The notes below the pieces were generated by a model, which worked only from the letters and a program-made list of their open reading frames with translations, was not told the origin of the DNA and searched no databases. Positions 20,957-29,014 of a stretch of 64,000 nucleotides of DNA are shown one piece after another. The position numbers were made by a program, and so were the translations under genes. Position 1 is the first letter of the stretch, and each line of letters opens with the position of its first letter. Origin of the DNA: Halothermothrix orenii H 168 (lineage in GTDB: Bacteria > Bacillota > Halanaerobiia > Halanaerobiales > Halothermotrichaceae); the NCBI RefSeq assembly GCF_000020485.1, contig NC_011899.1, forward strand, positions 221,501 through 285,500, written 5' to 3'.

Positions 20957-20991
20957 AAGATATTATAGAGGTCAAAAAAAGAGGTCAAAAA

Positions 20992-21017
20992 AAATACCCA
21001 CACCCGGTGGGTATTTT
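20992..21017. terminator. Bidirectional terminator between convergent genes
   Basis: Stem AAATACCCAC / GTGGGTATTT, loop ACCCG, with A/T runs on both sides. It serves the TM1266-like gene and the convergent secreted-protein gene. Confidence 0.85.
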
Positions 21018-21020
21018 AAT

Positions 21021-21740
21021 TTATCTGGTTTTAGATTTTTTCTTCATTTTCATTTTCTCCAGGATAGGGGCCGGTATTCCCCTGTTTATTTTGTAATTTT
21101 TAAGACTTAAATGGAAACTTCCTTCTTTGAAGTCTTTAATCTGCCATTCAGAATTGAATTTGGTTGGGATAGCCAGATTTCCTTCAACCTCTACGGGCAT
21201 GGAGAAAGTATCCATCTTTTTATACCGGGCAGTCAGGTAGAAAACCTCATTAACAGAAGGTGTTTTAAATGAAATTCTGGCCTGTTTTATATATTTTTCT
21301 TTCCGGTCTATCCAGAGATGTATTATAAAGTTTTTGCGTGGGTCGCGGGGTTTTAGCTCAAATTGATAGTTATTGCCTTTTTTATCCACAAAACTGAGGT
21401 GGTAATTCTCCAGTTGGAAGAAACTGGGATGAAGGCTTTTCAGGGTTTCAGTTGGGAGTAAGACAAAATCGGTTGTATCTATGTAAGTGAGGTCAGGTTT
21501 TTTGAAATGGTATTTAAAATTAAACTCTGATTTCTGTTCACTGGAGAAGTTTACCTTGAGAAAAACATCGACAGTAAAATTATCAAGTTGCATTTGCTGT
21601 GTAATAACCTGATAACATAACTGTTCCGGGCTGGTCAGGTTTTCAGGTTTACTGGCATAAACCATATAGGCCGGATTCAGGTGATGCAATGATCCCAGAA
21701 GGCATAGCAAAATAAAAATATTTAAAAGCTTTTTTAACAT
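21021..21740 (-). CDS. Secreted LolA-fold-like protein of an ABC operon
   Basis: A 239-aa exported protein with a signal peptide (LKKLLNIFILLCLLGSL) and then alternating beta strands such as FKYHFKKPDLTYI, FIIHLWIDRKEKYIKQARI and YKKMDTFSMPVEVEG. This layout is like LolA/LolB-type lipoprotein carriers and outer-membrane lipoprotein-sorting proteins. Start ATG 21740 was chosen because AAGGAGGG lies 8 nt upstream; the ATG at 21764 overlaps it. It follows an ABC permease and ATPase in the same direction and probably works with them at the cell envelope. Family assignment is by fold impression only. Confidence 0.6.
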   Translation of the reverse strand: MLKKLLNIFILLCLLGSLHHLNPAYMVYASKPENLTSPEQLCYQVITQQMQLDNFTVDVFLKVNFSSEQKSEFNFKYHFKKPDLTYIDTTDFVLLPTETLKSLHPSFFQLENYHLSFVDKKGNNYQFELKPRDPRKNFIIHLWIDRKEKYIKQARISFKTPSVNEVFYLTARYKKMDTFSMPVEVEGNLAIPTKFNSEWQIKDFKEGSFHLSLKNYKINRGIPAPILEKMKMKKKSKTR

Positions 21741-21792
21741 ATAACATTTCCCTCCTTGATTCATTTTCTGTTATGGTTAATTTTATTTATGG

Positions 21793-22644
21793 CTAACTTA
21801 GAATATCCCTTCTATGAAAGCCATAAAGGCTGGCCCCGATAAAGGTCAGGGTATGTAATCCCAGGATAGACATGGATTTAAAGACCTGATTCCAGTCTAT
21901 TTTTGGTGATAACAGGTTGATCCAGACATCCATGTGGGTGGTAAAGAAGAAGGGTTTTAATTCCTGCAAAAAAGGGAATGCAGAGACAATCCTCAAGAAG
22001 ATAACCACCACCAGGGGAAATATCATGGCTGCTATCGGGTTTTTTAGAATACTGGAAAGGAAAAACGAAAATGTGGTTACGGTAAGTAAAATTAAAAAGG
22101 ATATACCATAAACCATTAAAATACGGGTTAAAGCAGTACCCGAATTCAGGATATTAAACCAGCCCACATTTCCTAAAAATAAGCCGACGACAAATAGTGA
22201 CCCCTCTCCAAAGATTAAAAGGGAGACCCCCAGTCCAATGATCAGCATTACCACAAAAATAAGCATGGTGTAGATACAGACTGTCAGGAGTTTAGCCAGG
22301 AGGAATTTATATCTCATAACCGGTCTGGTCAGGATTAGTCTCAGGGTTCCTTCCTGGCTTTCCCCGGCTACAATTTCTCCGGCCACCAGAACTATCAAAA
22401 CAGGGGCGAAGAAATTCATGGTTCCCTGGTTTAAGGTAGTCAGGGCTACCAGGTAACCGTTTAAAACTGAACCAGAAAGAGTAAAGGTCCGCCCCAGGGC
22501 TTTAGCCAGAAAAGGGGTTGGGTCCCTGAATAAAAAAATAATAATAATTGTTATCGGGATTAATGCAGCTCCTGTTAACCCCAGGTAAGTCCGGGGGCGG
22601 TGAAACATTTTTTTTAACTCCAGTTTTAATATTGGCCACAGCAA
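21793..22644 (-). CDS. ABC-2 type transporter permease
   Basis: A 283-aa membrane protein with six predicted helices. It starts at the cytoplasmic face (LWPILKLELKKMFHRPRTY), a usual ABC-2 opening. The segment ESQEGTLRLILTRPVMRYKFLLAK is the coupling region found in NosY/GldF-like permeases. It overlaps the ATPase gene by 19 bp and is the natural membrane partner. The substrate is unknown; export rather than import is expected for this class. Confidence 0.85.
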   Translation of the reverse strand: MLWPILKLELKKMFHRPRTYLGLTGAALIPITIIIIFLFRDPTPFLAKALGRTFTLSGSVLNGYLVALTTLNQGTMNFFAPVLIVLVAGEIVAGESQEGTLRLILTRPVMRYKFLLAKLLTVCIYTMLIFVVMLIIGLGVSLLIFGEGSLFVVGLFLGNVGWFNILNSGTALTRILMVYGISFLILLTVTTFSFFLSSILKNPIAAMIFPLVVVIFLRIVSAFPFLQELKPFFFTTHMDVWINLLSPKIDWNQVFKSMSILGLHTLTFIGASLYGFHRRDILS

Positions 22645-23576
22645 TTTAATTCCCCCTTTTTCCTGGTTAATGTCAGGAAGAAATCTTCAAGGCTTGTATT
22701 ATTTTTCTGTAATGAGGCTACTTTTATTCCGTTTTTTACTAGATATTGATTAAGGAGATCGGGTTTTAAATCCCGGGTAAATACTTTAACCTGATTTAGA
22801 TGATTATTGTTCTGAACTGCTTTAATAACCCCGGGGTGGCTGTGTAAGAGATTGATTGCCTTTAATACAGGTGAAACTTCCAGGGTTAGAATCTCCTGGG
22901 GAGTATTCAGGAGGTCAACCACCCGACCCTGGGCCAAAACTTTACCTTCCTGGAGGATGGCAACCCGATTACATATACTTTCAATTTCCTTTAGAATGTG
23001 GCTTGATATCATAAAGGTAATACCTTTTTGTTTGTTTAAGTTTAAAATCAGTCGTCGGATATGGTTTATGCCCTCCGGGTCGAGACCATTGGTTGGCTCG
23101 TCCAGGATAACCAGTTTTGGTTTGCCCATTATTGCCTGGGCAATACCGAGTCTCTGTTTCATTCCCTGCGAAAAAGTACGAACTCGATCATTTCGCCTGC
23201 TGTAAAGACCAACCTGAATTAAAGCTTTATCGATGGTTGATTTATCTTTTATACCAGATATCTGAGTAATCAGTTCCAGGTTTTCATAGGCTGTCAGGTA
23301 TTCATAAAATCTGGGTATTTCTATCAGAGAACCCAGGTATCTACGGAGAAAGAGGTGCTTTTTTCCATCAAGAAGGGTGTTATTGAATAAAATCCGGCCT
23401 GAGGTAGGAGTAACCAGCCCGGTAATCATTCTAATAGTGGTACTTTTTCCAGCGCCATTTGGACCCAGAAAGCCAAAGATATCACCTTTATGTACCTTCA
23501 AATTTACACTGTTGACTGCCAATCTCTGTCCAAATTTTTTAGAAAGGTTTTTTGTTTCCAGTATAATTTTTCCCAT
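22626..23576 (-). CDS. ABC transporter ATP-binding protein (ABC-2 exporter)
   Basis: A 316-aa ATPase. Walker A GPNGAGKSTT, the Q-loop region, signature FSQGMKQRLG, Walker B LVILDEPTNGLDPEG and the H-loop SSHILKEIE are intact. A C-terminal extension of about 95 residues ends in SLEDFFLTLT, typical of DrrA/CcmA-type exporter ATPases. Start ATG 23576 follows AAAGGAGGA at 8 nt; GTG 23582 is less well placed. First gene of the minus-strand operon ATPase-permease-secreted protein. Confidence 0.9.
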   Translation of the reverse strand: MGKIILETKNLSKKFGQRLAVNSVNLKVHKGDIFGFLGPNGAGKSTTIRMITGLVTPTSGRILFNNTLLDGKKHLFLRRYLGSLIEIPRFYEYLTAYENLELITQISGIKDKSTIDKALIQVGLYSRRNDRVRTFSQGMKQRLGIAQAIMGKPKLVILDEPTNGLDPEGINHIRRLILNLNKQKGITFMISSHILKEIESICNRVAILQEGKVLAQGRVVDLLNTPQEILTLEVSPVLKAINLLHSHPGVIKAVQNNNHLNQVKVFTRDLKPDLLNQYLVKNGIKVASLQKNNTSLEDFFLTLTRKKGELNCCGQY

Positions 23577-23648
23577 AGTCACAGTCCTCCTTTATTATTA
23601 CTATTTCCAGAAAATGTAGAATTTATGACCTGTTTTCACGGAAAAAAC

Positions 23649-23677
23649 TTGACAAACATATTGTAATATCATAATAT
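23649..23677 (+). promoter_or_regulatory. Promoter of arsR-type regulator and CoA-disulfide reductase
   Basis: Consensus -35 TTGACA (23649-23654), 17-nt spacer, -10 TAATAT (23672-23677). It sits 43 bp before the regulator's GTG start and overlaps an inverted repeat. Confidence 0.8.
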
Positions 23678-23686
23678 ATAAATATG
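23657..23686. promoter_or_regulatory. Candidate ArsR-family operator
   Basis: A 12-6-12 imperfect inverted repeat (left arm CATATTGTAATA, right arm complement CATATTTATATA, 9 of 12 matching) covers the spacer and -10 of the promoter. Size and AT-rich arms fit ArsR/SmtB operators. The regulator encoded just downstream would repress itself and the fusion enzyme gene. Confidence 0.6.
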
Positions 23687-23720
23687 ACAATTTATAAAAT
23701 AGACCGGGGTGTTTATTAAA

Positions 23721-24008
23721 GTGAAGGATATCACAAAAATCAGGAATGAGATTGAAGAGAAATCCAGGGTGTTAAAGGCCCTGGCCCATCCCACCAGGCT
23801 CTGTATTGTTAAGGGTTTACTGGAAGATAGTGGATGTAATGTTTCCAGGATGCAATACTGTCTTGAGGTTCCCCAGTCTACCCTGTCACAGCATTTATCA
23901 AAATTGAAGGATCTGGGTATAGTTGAGGGAAAACGGGTTGGTAAAAAGGTAAAATATTATGTTATCAGTGATGAGGCAAGAAAAGTAGTAAAAGCACTAT
24001 TTGATTGA
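23721..24008 (+). CDS. ArsR/SmtB-family transcriptional regulator
   Basis: A 95-aa winged-helix repressor: RVLKALAHPTRLCIVKGLL, recognition helix QSTLSQHLSKLKDLGIVEG, wing KRVGKKVKYYVI. GTG 23721 is preferred because GGGGTG lies about 9 nt upstream; GTG at 23709 overlaps that site. Cysteines occur at LCIV, SGCNV and QYCLEV, but the classic metal motif ELCVCDL is absent. As the next gene handles persulfide/thiol chemistry, sensing of reactive sulfur by cysteines (as in SqrR/BigR relatives) is a reasonable inference, not shown. Confidence 0.85.
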   Translation: MKDITKIRNEIEEKSRVLKALAHPTRLCIVKGLLEDSGCNVSRMQYCLEVPQSTLSQHLSKLKDLGIVEGKRVGKKVKYYVISDEARKVVKALFD

Positions 24009-24042
24009 TTACAGTGTAAAAAGGCAAAAGGGGGTTAACAAA

Positions 24043-26538
24043 TTGGGTAAAAAGATTGTAATTGTCGGTGGTGTTGCCGGAGGGGCCAGTACAGCTGCCC
24101 GTTTGCGGAGGCTGGATGAAGAGGCAGAAATTATTATTATGGAAAAAGGAGACCATATTTCTTTTGCAAACTGTGGTTTGCCCTACCATATCGGTGGAGT
24201 AATTAAGGAAAGGGAAAAACTTCTTGTTCAAACCCCTGAATCTATGGAGGCCAGATTTAATATCGATGTCAGGGTCAGGAATGAGGTTGTCCGGATTGAC
24301 CGGGATAAAAAGGAAATCAAGGTCAGGGATTTAAATAAAAATGAGATTTATTGTGAAAGTTATGACTTTCTTATTCTATCACCGGGGGCTGAACCAATTA
24401 AGCCACCCATTGATGGAGTGGATTTTCCCAATGTTTTTACCCTGAGGAATATTCCAGATACTGATAATATTAATGAATTTATATCTAAAAACAACCCGGA
24501 TAGGGCTGTAGTTGTAGGTGGTGGATTTATTGGACTGGAAATGGCTGAAAACCTTCAGGAGCGGGGGTTGAAGGTTTCCCTGGTAGAGATGGCTCCCCAG
24601 GTTATGGGGAATATGGACTATGAAATGGCAGCCATGATTCATAATCATCTCCGGGAGCAGGGAATTGACCTTCATCTAAATGATGGAATTGCATCAGTCA
24701 ACAGGAAAGGAGGCAAAACGGTAGTTGTACTCCAGAGTGGCCGGGAAATTGAAACAGATCTTGTCATTATGGCTATAGGGGTCAGGCCCAGTACTAAACT
24801 GGCCAGGGAAGCTGGACTGGAAATAGGTGAAAGTGGTGGTATCAAGGTAAATGAATATCTGCAGACCTCTGATAGATATATATATGCCATCGGAGATGCC
24901 ATTGAAGTAATACATCTGGTCACCGGACAGTCGGTATTGATTCCACTGGCTGGGCCTGCTAACAAACAGGGACGGATTGTTGCCAATATTATCTCCGGTA
25001 AGTCTGATAAGTATAAAGGTACCCAGGGGACAGCTGTGGCCAGGGTTTTTAATCTGACTGTTGCCAGTACCGGAGCCAGCGAAAAGCTTCTTAAAAAAGC
25101 AGGACGGGATTATCTGGTGTCCTATACCGTGTCCAAAAATCATGCCGGTTATTATCCCGGAGCCAAACCGATGACAATAAAACTCCTGTTTACTCCTGAC
25201 CGGGGAGTAGTGCTCGGAGCCCAGATAGTTGGTTATGAAGGGGTTGATAAGAGAATAGACCTTCTGGCTACTGCAGTGAGACACGAAATGACCGTTTATG
25301 ACCTCCAGGAATTGGAACTTGCATATGCCCCACCCTTTGGTTCTGCTAAAGACCCTGTCAATATGGCCGGTTACACAGCCTCCAATATTCTCGATGGTCT
25401 TGTGGAGGTAGTCTACTGGGATGATATAAATAACCTTGATAAAAATACCATCCTGCTTGATGTCAGAGAGGAGGTTGAAACCCAGATTGGTAGTATAAAT
25501 GGTTCAGTAAATATACCTCTCAATAGTCTCAGAGAAAGGCTTGATGAACTTGATAAGGATAAAGATATAATTGTTTACTGTGCCATGGGATTAAGGGGAT
25601 ATATTGGTTATCGGATCTTAAAACAACATGGCTTTAAAAAGGTTAAGAATTTAAGTGGTGGTTATAAATTATATAAGGCCGTTCAGGATGATAAAAGTGA
25701 AGAGATAAATACAGCGGGGTATCAAGAATTAAATTTAACTTCTAATCCCGGGGCAGGGAGGAAGGCCGGTGAAGAAATTTCCCGGGAAATGTCGAGTAAC
25801 AGGGTTAAGCTTGATGCCTGTGGCTTACAGTGTCCCGGCCCCATTATGCAGGTCTATCATAAGATGGAGGAATTAAAAGATGGTGATATCCTGGAAGTAA
25901 CTGCCTCTGATCCCGGATTTTTACGGGATGTGGAGGCCTGGTGTGATAATACTGGAAATACCCTTGTCGATAAAGAAAAACAGGGTGATGTCTATAAGGC
26001 AGTTATCAAAAAAGGAAGAGGGTTTAAGGTAGAAAATAATACTTCCAGTGAAGATACTGTTGCCACTTCTAAGGGGAAGACAATGGTTGTTTTCAGTGGT
26101 GAGCTGGATAAGGCTATTGCCTCTTTTATTATCGCCAATGGTGCAGCTTCCATGGGTAATAAAGTGACCATGTTCTTCACCTTCTGGGGTTTAAATATTT
26201 TGCGGAAGGACCGTGCTGTTAATACTAAGAAAGGATTTATGGAGAAGATGTTTGGGAAAATGATGCCCCGGGGTAGTAAGAAGTTACCCCTTTCCAAAAT
26301 GAACATGATGGGGCTTGGCCCCCGTATGATCCGTAAAGTTATGGAAGGCAAAGGGGTAGATTCCCTGGAATCCCTGATAAAACAGGCCCGGGAGAATGGG
26401 GTAAATATGGTGGCCTGCCAGATGTCCATGGATGTAATGGGAATCAAAAAGGAAGAGTTAATAGATGGAGTGGAAGTGGGTGGGGTTGCTTCCTTCCTGG
26501 GGGCAGCCGATAAATCAAATATGAGCCTGTTTATATAA
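24043..26538 (+). CDS. CoA-disulfide reductase-rhodanese-TusA-DsrE fusion
   Basis: An 831-aa four-domain sulfur enzyme. Residues 1-450: NAD(P)H/FAD disulfide reductase of the CoA-disulfide/NADH-peroxidase type, with FAD site IVIVGGVAGGASTAARL and single active Cys44 in SFANCGLPYHIGG. About 465-555: rhodanese domain with active Cys in VYCAMGLRGYIG. About 585-655: TusA/SirA domain with LDACGLQCPGPIM. About 680-831: DsrE-like domain. All are carriers or reducers of persulfide sulfur, so the chain probably reduces CoA persulfide/disulfide or polysulfide. TTG 24043 is the start, after AAGGGGG; the TTG at 24001 lies inside arsR without a ribosome site. Confidence 0.9.
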   Translation: MGKKIVIVGGVAGGASTAARLRRLDEEAEIIIMEKGDHISFANCGLPYHIGGVIKEREKLLVQTPESMEARFNIDVRVRNEVVRIDRDKKEIKVRDLNKNEIYCESYDFLILSPGAEPIKPPIDGVDFPNVFTLRNIPDTDNINEFISKNNPDRAVVVGGGFIGLEMAENLQERGLKVSLVEMAPQVMGNMDYEMAAMIHNHLREQGIDLHLNDGIASVNRKGGKTVVVLQSGREIETDLVIMAIGVRPSTKLAREAGLEIGESGGIKVNEYLQTSDRYIYAIGDAIEVIHLVTGQSVLIPLAGPANKQGRIVANIISGKSDKYKGTQGTAVARVFNLTVASTGASEKLLKKAGRDYLVSYTVSKNHAGYYPGAKPMTIKLLFTPDRGVVLGAQIVGYEGVDKRIDLLATAVRHEMTVYDLQELELAYAPPFGSAKDPVNMAGYTASNILDGLVEVVYWDDINNLDKNTILLDVREEVETQIGSINGSVNIPLNSLRERLDELDKDKDIIVYCAMGLRGYIGYRILKQHGFKKVKNLSGGYKLYKAVQDDKSEEINTAGYQELNLTSNPGAGRKAGEEISREMSSNRVKLDACGLQCPGPIMQVYHKMEELKDGDILEVTASDPGFLRDVEAWCDNTGNTLVDKEKQGDVYKAVIKKGRGFKVENNTSSEDTVATSKGKTMVVFSGELDKAIASFIIANGAASMGNKVTMFFTFWGLNILRKDRAVNTKKGFMEKMFGKMMPRGSKKLPLSKMNMMGLGPRMIRKVMEGKGVDSLESLIKQARENGVNMVACQMSMDVMGIKKEELIDGVEVGGVASFLGAADKSNMSLFI

Positions 26539-26876
26539 TTATTTATTATCTATTTATTATCTTAGTTATATAAAAAGTTATAAAAAAAGTTATATAAAAA
26601 CACTTATATAAGGTTGCTTCATATTTATTATGTAAATATGCAGGACTTCTATATGAAAAATATAGGGTAAAAATCAAAAAGTTTATTAAACCCCCGGTAT
26701 TATACCGGGGGTTTTTCTGATATTTTTGCTGTATTTTTTTGGTTGCTACATAAAGCGAAATTTTTCCCGTAATAAGCAGGAAAAGGGGGGGATAATGTAA
26801 AATTAATATAAGGGATATAATTTACGAAAACGATTGAATATTTAACGCTATAGACTTGAAATGAAGGTGATAAGAC
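26539..26876. other. Gene-free stretch with tandem repeats and a terminator
   Basis: This AT-rich interval contains two tandem copies of TATTTATTATC (26540-26561), then a repeated GTTATATAAAAA element, and the terminator at 26690-26716. No ORF with a ribosome site was found. I could not identify a convincing promoter for the downstream alpha-amylase gene. Confidence 0.6.
26690..26716. terminator. Strong symmetric terminator
   Basis: Near-perfect palindrome with stem ACCCCCGG / CCGGGGGT around TATTATA and five T at the 3' end. It ends the sulfur-enzyme transcript. Confidence 0.9.
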
Positions 26877-27986
26877 ATGGGTAGGGTCATTATGCAGGCA
26901 TTTTACTGGGATTGTGAATCTAACTGGTACAGGAAAGTTAAAGAAAAGTTACCTGAATTATATTATGCTGGAATAACTGATATCTGGTTGCCGCCCCCAT
27001 CCCGGGGTTTAAACCAGGGGGGGATGGGCTATGATATTTACGATCATTACAATTTGAACACCAGGTTTGGTACAAAAAGGGAGTTAAAAGATTTAATCAG
27101 GACAGCCCACCGCTATGGAATAAGGGTAATAGCAGATGTAGTTATGGGACATGCCATCGGAGGTAAAAAAGAATATAACCCATACCTTGAGACCGAAACC
27201 TATACAAAATTTAATCAGCCAGAATTTCCTAAAAATTATAAACATTTTTGCCATAATTGTGTTGGTTGCCATACAGATAATAGTTACGGGGAAAAGATAT
27301 GCTATTATTCTGATAATGGTTATATGAAGGACAACCTTATCAAATGGTGCCGCTGGTTAAAGGACAGTATAGGATTTGACGGATTCAGACTGGATAATTG
27401 TAAGCAGATAAGGTGGGACTTTATCAGGGACTGGAAAGAAGCTTTGCAGACCTTCACGATTGGTGAGTATTGGGATGGAGATAGAGGATTATTACAACGA
27501 TGGCGGGATTATACCAACTGTAATGTCTTTAATTTTCCACTTTTCTATTCCCTGAAGGAGATGTGTAATAATCCAGCCTTATTTGATATGAGATGTTTAA
27601 TGGATAATGTTTTCGAAGGTTCAGTTAGTTTTGTTGAAAATCATGATACTGACCGGTTTGACCCCGTTATTTTTAATAAGATACTGGCCTATGCCTTTAA
27701 TATTTTGTTTACCGATTATACCTGTATTTTCTGGAAGGACTATTATATATATAATTTAAAAAGAGAGATAGATAGTCTCTTAGAAATCCGTAATCGAACA
27801 GTTGACCGGGTAGAGATAGAATATGCTGATTATGATCTTTTAGTTGCCCGGCGGGGGAATTACCGGATCTTTATAAATAAAGGGGAAACTACCCGGATTT
27901 ATAATGGAATGAGAATAGATGGAGCCAATTATAAAATAGCCTACAATACCCGGGCTGAACATTATCTTGAAGAAAGTATGACTTAA
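26877..27986 (+). CDS. Cytoplasmic GH13 alpha-amylase-like glycosidase
   Basis: A 369-aa GH13 (beta/alpha)8 enzyme without signal peptide, so probably cytoplasmic. Conserved regions: VIADVVMGH (region I), GFDGFRLDN (region II, nucleophile Asp near 172), IGEYWDG (region III, acid/base Glu near 196), FVENHDTDR (region IV, Asp near 256). The N-terminus MGRVIMQAFYWDCE is like small intracellular alpha-amylases that begin with a Q-x-F-x-W strand. It is shorter than secreted amylases and has a reduced C-domain. It probably cleaves maltodextrins inside the cell. It is isolated, with no sugar transporter nearby. Confidence 0.88.
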   Translation: MGRVIMQAFYWDCESNWYRKVKEKLPELYYAGITDIWLPPPSRGLNQGGMGYDIYDHYNLNTRFGTKRELKDLIRTAHRYGIRVIADVVMGHAIGGKKEYNPYLETETYTKFNQPEFPKNYKHFCHNCVGCHTDNSYGEKICYYSDNGYMKDNLIKWCRWLKDSIGFDGFRLDNCKQIRWDFIRDWKEALQTFTIGEYWDGDRGLLQRWRDYTNCNVFNFPLFYSLKEMCNNPALFDMRCLMDNVFEGSVSFVENHDTDRFDPVIFNKILAYAFNILFTDYTCIFWKDYYIYNLKREIDSLLEIRNRTVDRVEIEYADYDLLVARRGNYRIFINKGETTRIYNGMRIDGANYKIAYNTRAEHYLEESMT

Positions 27987-28069
27987 GGCTATATTTCAAG
28001 ATTTAAAAGTTAGACCGGAGTTTACAGGAATTTTAAATTTTAATATATAAAAAAATTTCTAATTTTTGC

Positions 28070-28098
28070 TTGACAAAAATTAAAAATTCTTGTATAGT
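28070..28098 (+). promoter_or_regulatory. Promoter of the ecf-truA-ribosomal protein block
   Basis: -35 TTGACA (28070-28075), 17-nt spacer, -10 TATAGT (28093-28098). The -10 overlaps the upstream edge of the rplQ remnant, so the block gained a promoter where it was separated from its ancestral operon. Confidence 0.75.
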
Positions 28099-28176
28099 TA
28101 TAGTGTACTAGTTAAAATGTATCCGCGTCGGGGAGATGCTGCTGAAAAAGCTATAATCGAACTTGTTGAAGAATAG
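28093..28176 (+). pseudogene. Remnant of the 3' end of rplQ (ribosomal protein L17)
   Basis: The open frame ending in TAG at 28174-28176 reads YSYSVLVKMY and then PRRGDAAEKAIIELVEE. This matches the C-terminus of bacterial L17 (pattern Y-T-R-x-x-K-x-x-P-R-R-G-D-x-A-x-x-x-I-I-E-L-V). Only about 27 codons remain; the upstream frame hits TAA at 28081. In many Firmicutes rplQ lies immediately before ecfA1, exactly where this remnant sits. A 19-aa peptide could start at ATG 28117, but I see no ribosome site. The intact rplQ must be elsewhere because it is essential. L17 identity is from recognition of the motif. Confidence 0.85.
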
Positions 28177-28192
28177 AGAGCAGGTGTATTTT

Positions 28193-29014
28193 ATGAGCCT
28201 GGTTGAAGCCAAGGGCGTAGGGTACAGTTATCAGGAAGCCGGAACGGATGAACCAGCTTTAAAAAATATAGATCTGACTGTGGAGAGTGGCGAATTTGTC
28301 GCTATTATTGGTTCCAATGGTTCCGGTAAATCTACCCTGGCCAGATTACTTAATGTTTTGCTGGTCCCTACTGAAGGGGAAATACTGATCGATGGCTTAA
28401 AAACTTCCGAAAAAGAAAATATATGGGAAATAAGACAAAAAGTGGGCATTGTATTCCAGAACCCGGATAACCAGCTGGTTGCGACCACTGTTGAGAATGA
28501 TGTGGCTTTTGGTCTGGAAAACCTGGGAGTACCCAGTCGTGAGATACGTCTCAGGGTAGACAATGCCCTGAAAATGGTCGGAATGAATGGGTTTCAGGAA
28601 CATGAAACCCATAAATTATCTGGAGGGCAGAAGCAAAGGGTTGCTATTGCCGGGGTTATAGCCATGGAATCCGATTGTATCGTACTGGATGAACCTACAG
28701 CCATGCTCGACCCCAGGGGTCGGAAAGAAGTAATGGATACAGTTACTTATTTAAATAAAGAAAAAGGGATAACAATTATTCATATAACCCATTTTATGGA
28801 GGAGGCTGCCCTGGCTGATAAAATATATGTTATGCATCAGGGCCAGATATATAAAAGTGGAACTCCCAGGGATATATTTCAGGATGTTGAAGGATTAAAA
28901 AGTGTTAATCTTGATGTTCCCCAGGTGGTTGAGCTGGCAAACAATCTCAGGAAAGCCGGTATGACTGTTCCGAGAATATTATCGATAGATGAGTTGGTGA
29001 GTTGCTTATGTTAA
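28193..29014 (+). CDS. ecfA1: ECF transporter ATPase A1
   Basis: A 273-aa ATPase of the energizing module shared by energy-coupling-factor vitamin and metal transporters. Walker A GSNGSGKSTLARLL, signature LSGGQKQRVAIAG, Walker B CIVLDEPTAMLDP, and H-loop HITHFMEEA are intact. Start ATG 28193 (GAGCAGGTG upstream) gives MSLVEAKGVGYSYQ; the TTG at 28163 lies inside the rplQ remnant. Overlaps ecfA2 by 7 bp. Confidence 0.93.
   Translation: MSLVEAKGVGYSYQEAGTDEPALKNIDLTVESGEFVAIIGSNGSGKSTLARLLNVLLVPTEGEILIDGLKTSEKENIWEIRQKVGIVFQNPDNQLVATTVENDVAFGLENLGVPSREIRLRVDNALKMVGMNGFQEHETHKLSGGQKQRVAIAGVIAMESDCIVLDEPTAMLDPRGRKEVMDTVTYLNKEKGITIIHITHFMEEAALADKIYVMHQGQIYKSGTPRDIFQDVEGLKSVNLDVPQVVELANNLRKAGMTVPRILSIDELVSCLC

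Noticed and set aside
24672-25284. Long antisense frames opposite the CoA-disulfide reductase
   Set aside because: They mirror codon bias of the sense gene, lack ribosome sites and show no family motifs.
26818-26840. Possible CcpA cre site (CGAAAACGATT) before the alpha-amylase
   Set aside because: The central part fits, but both outer conserved bases (TG and CA) are missing.
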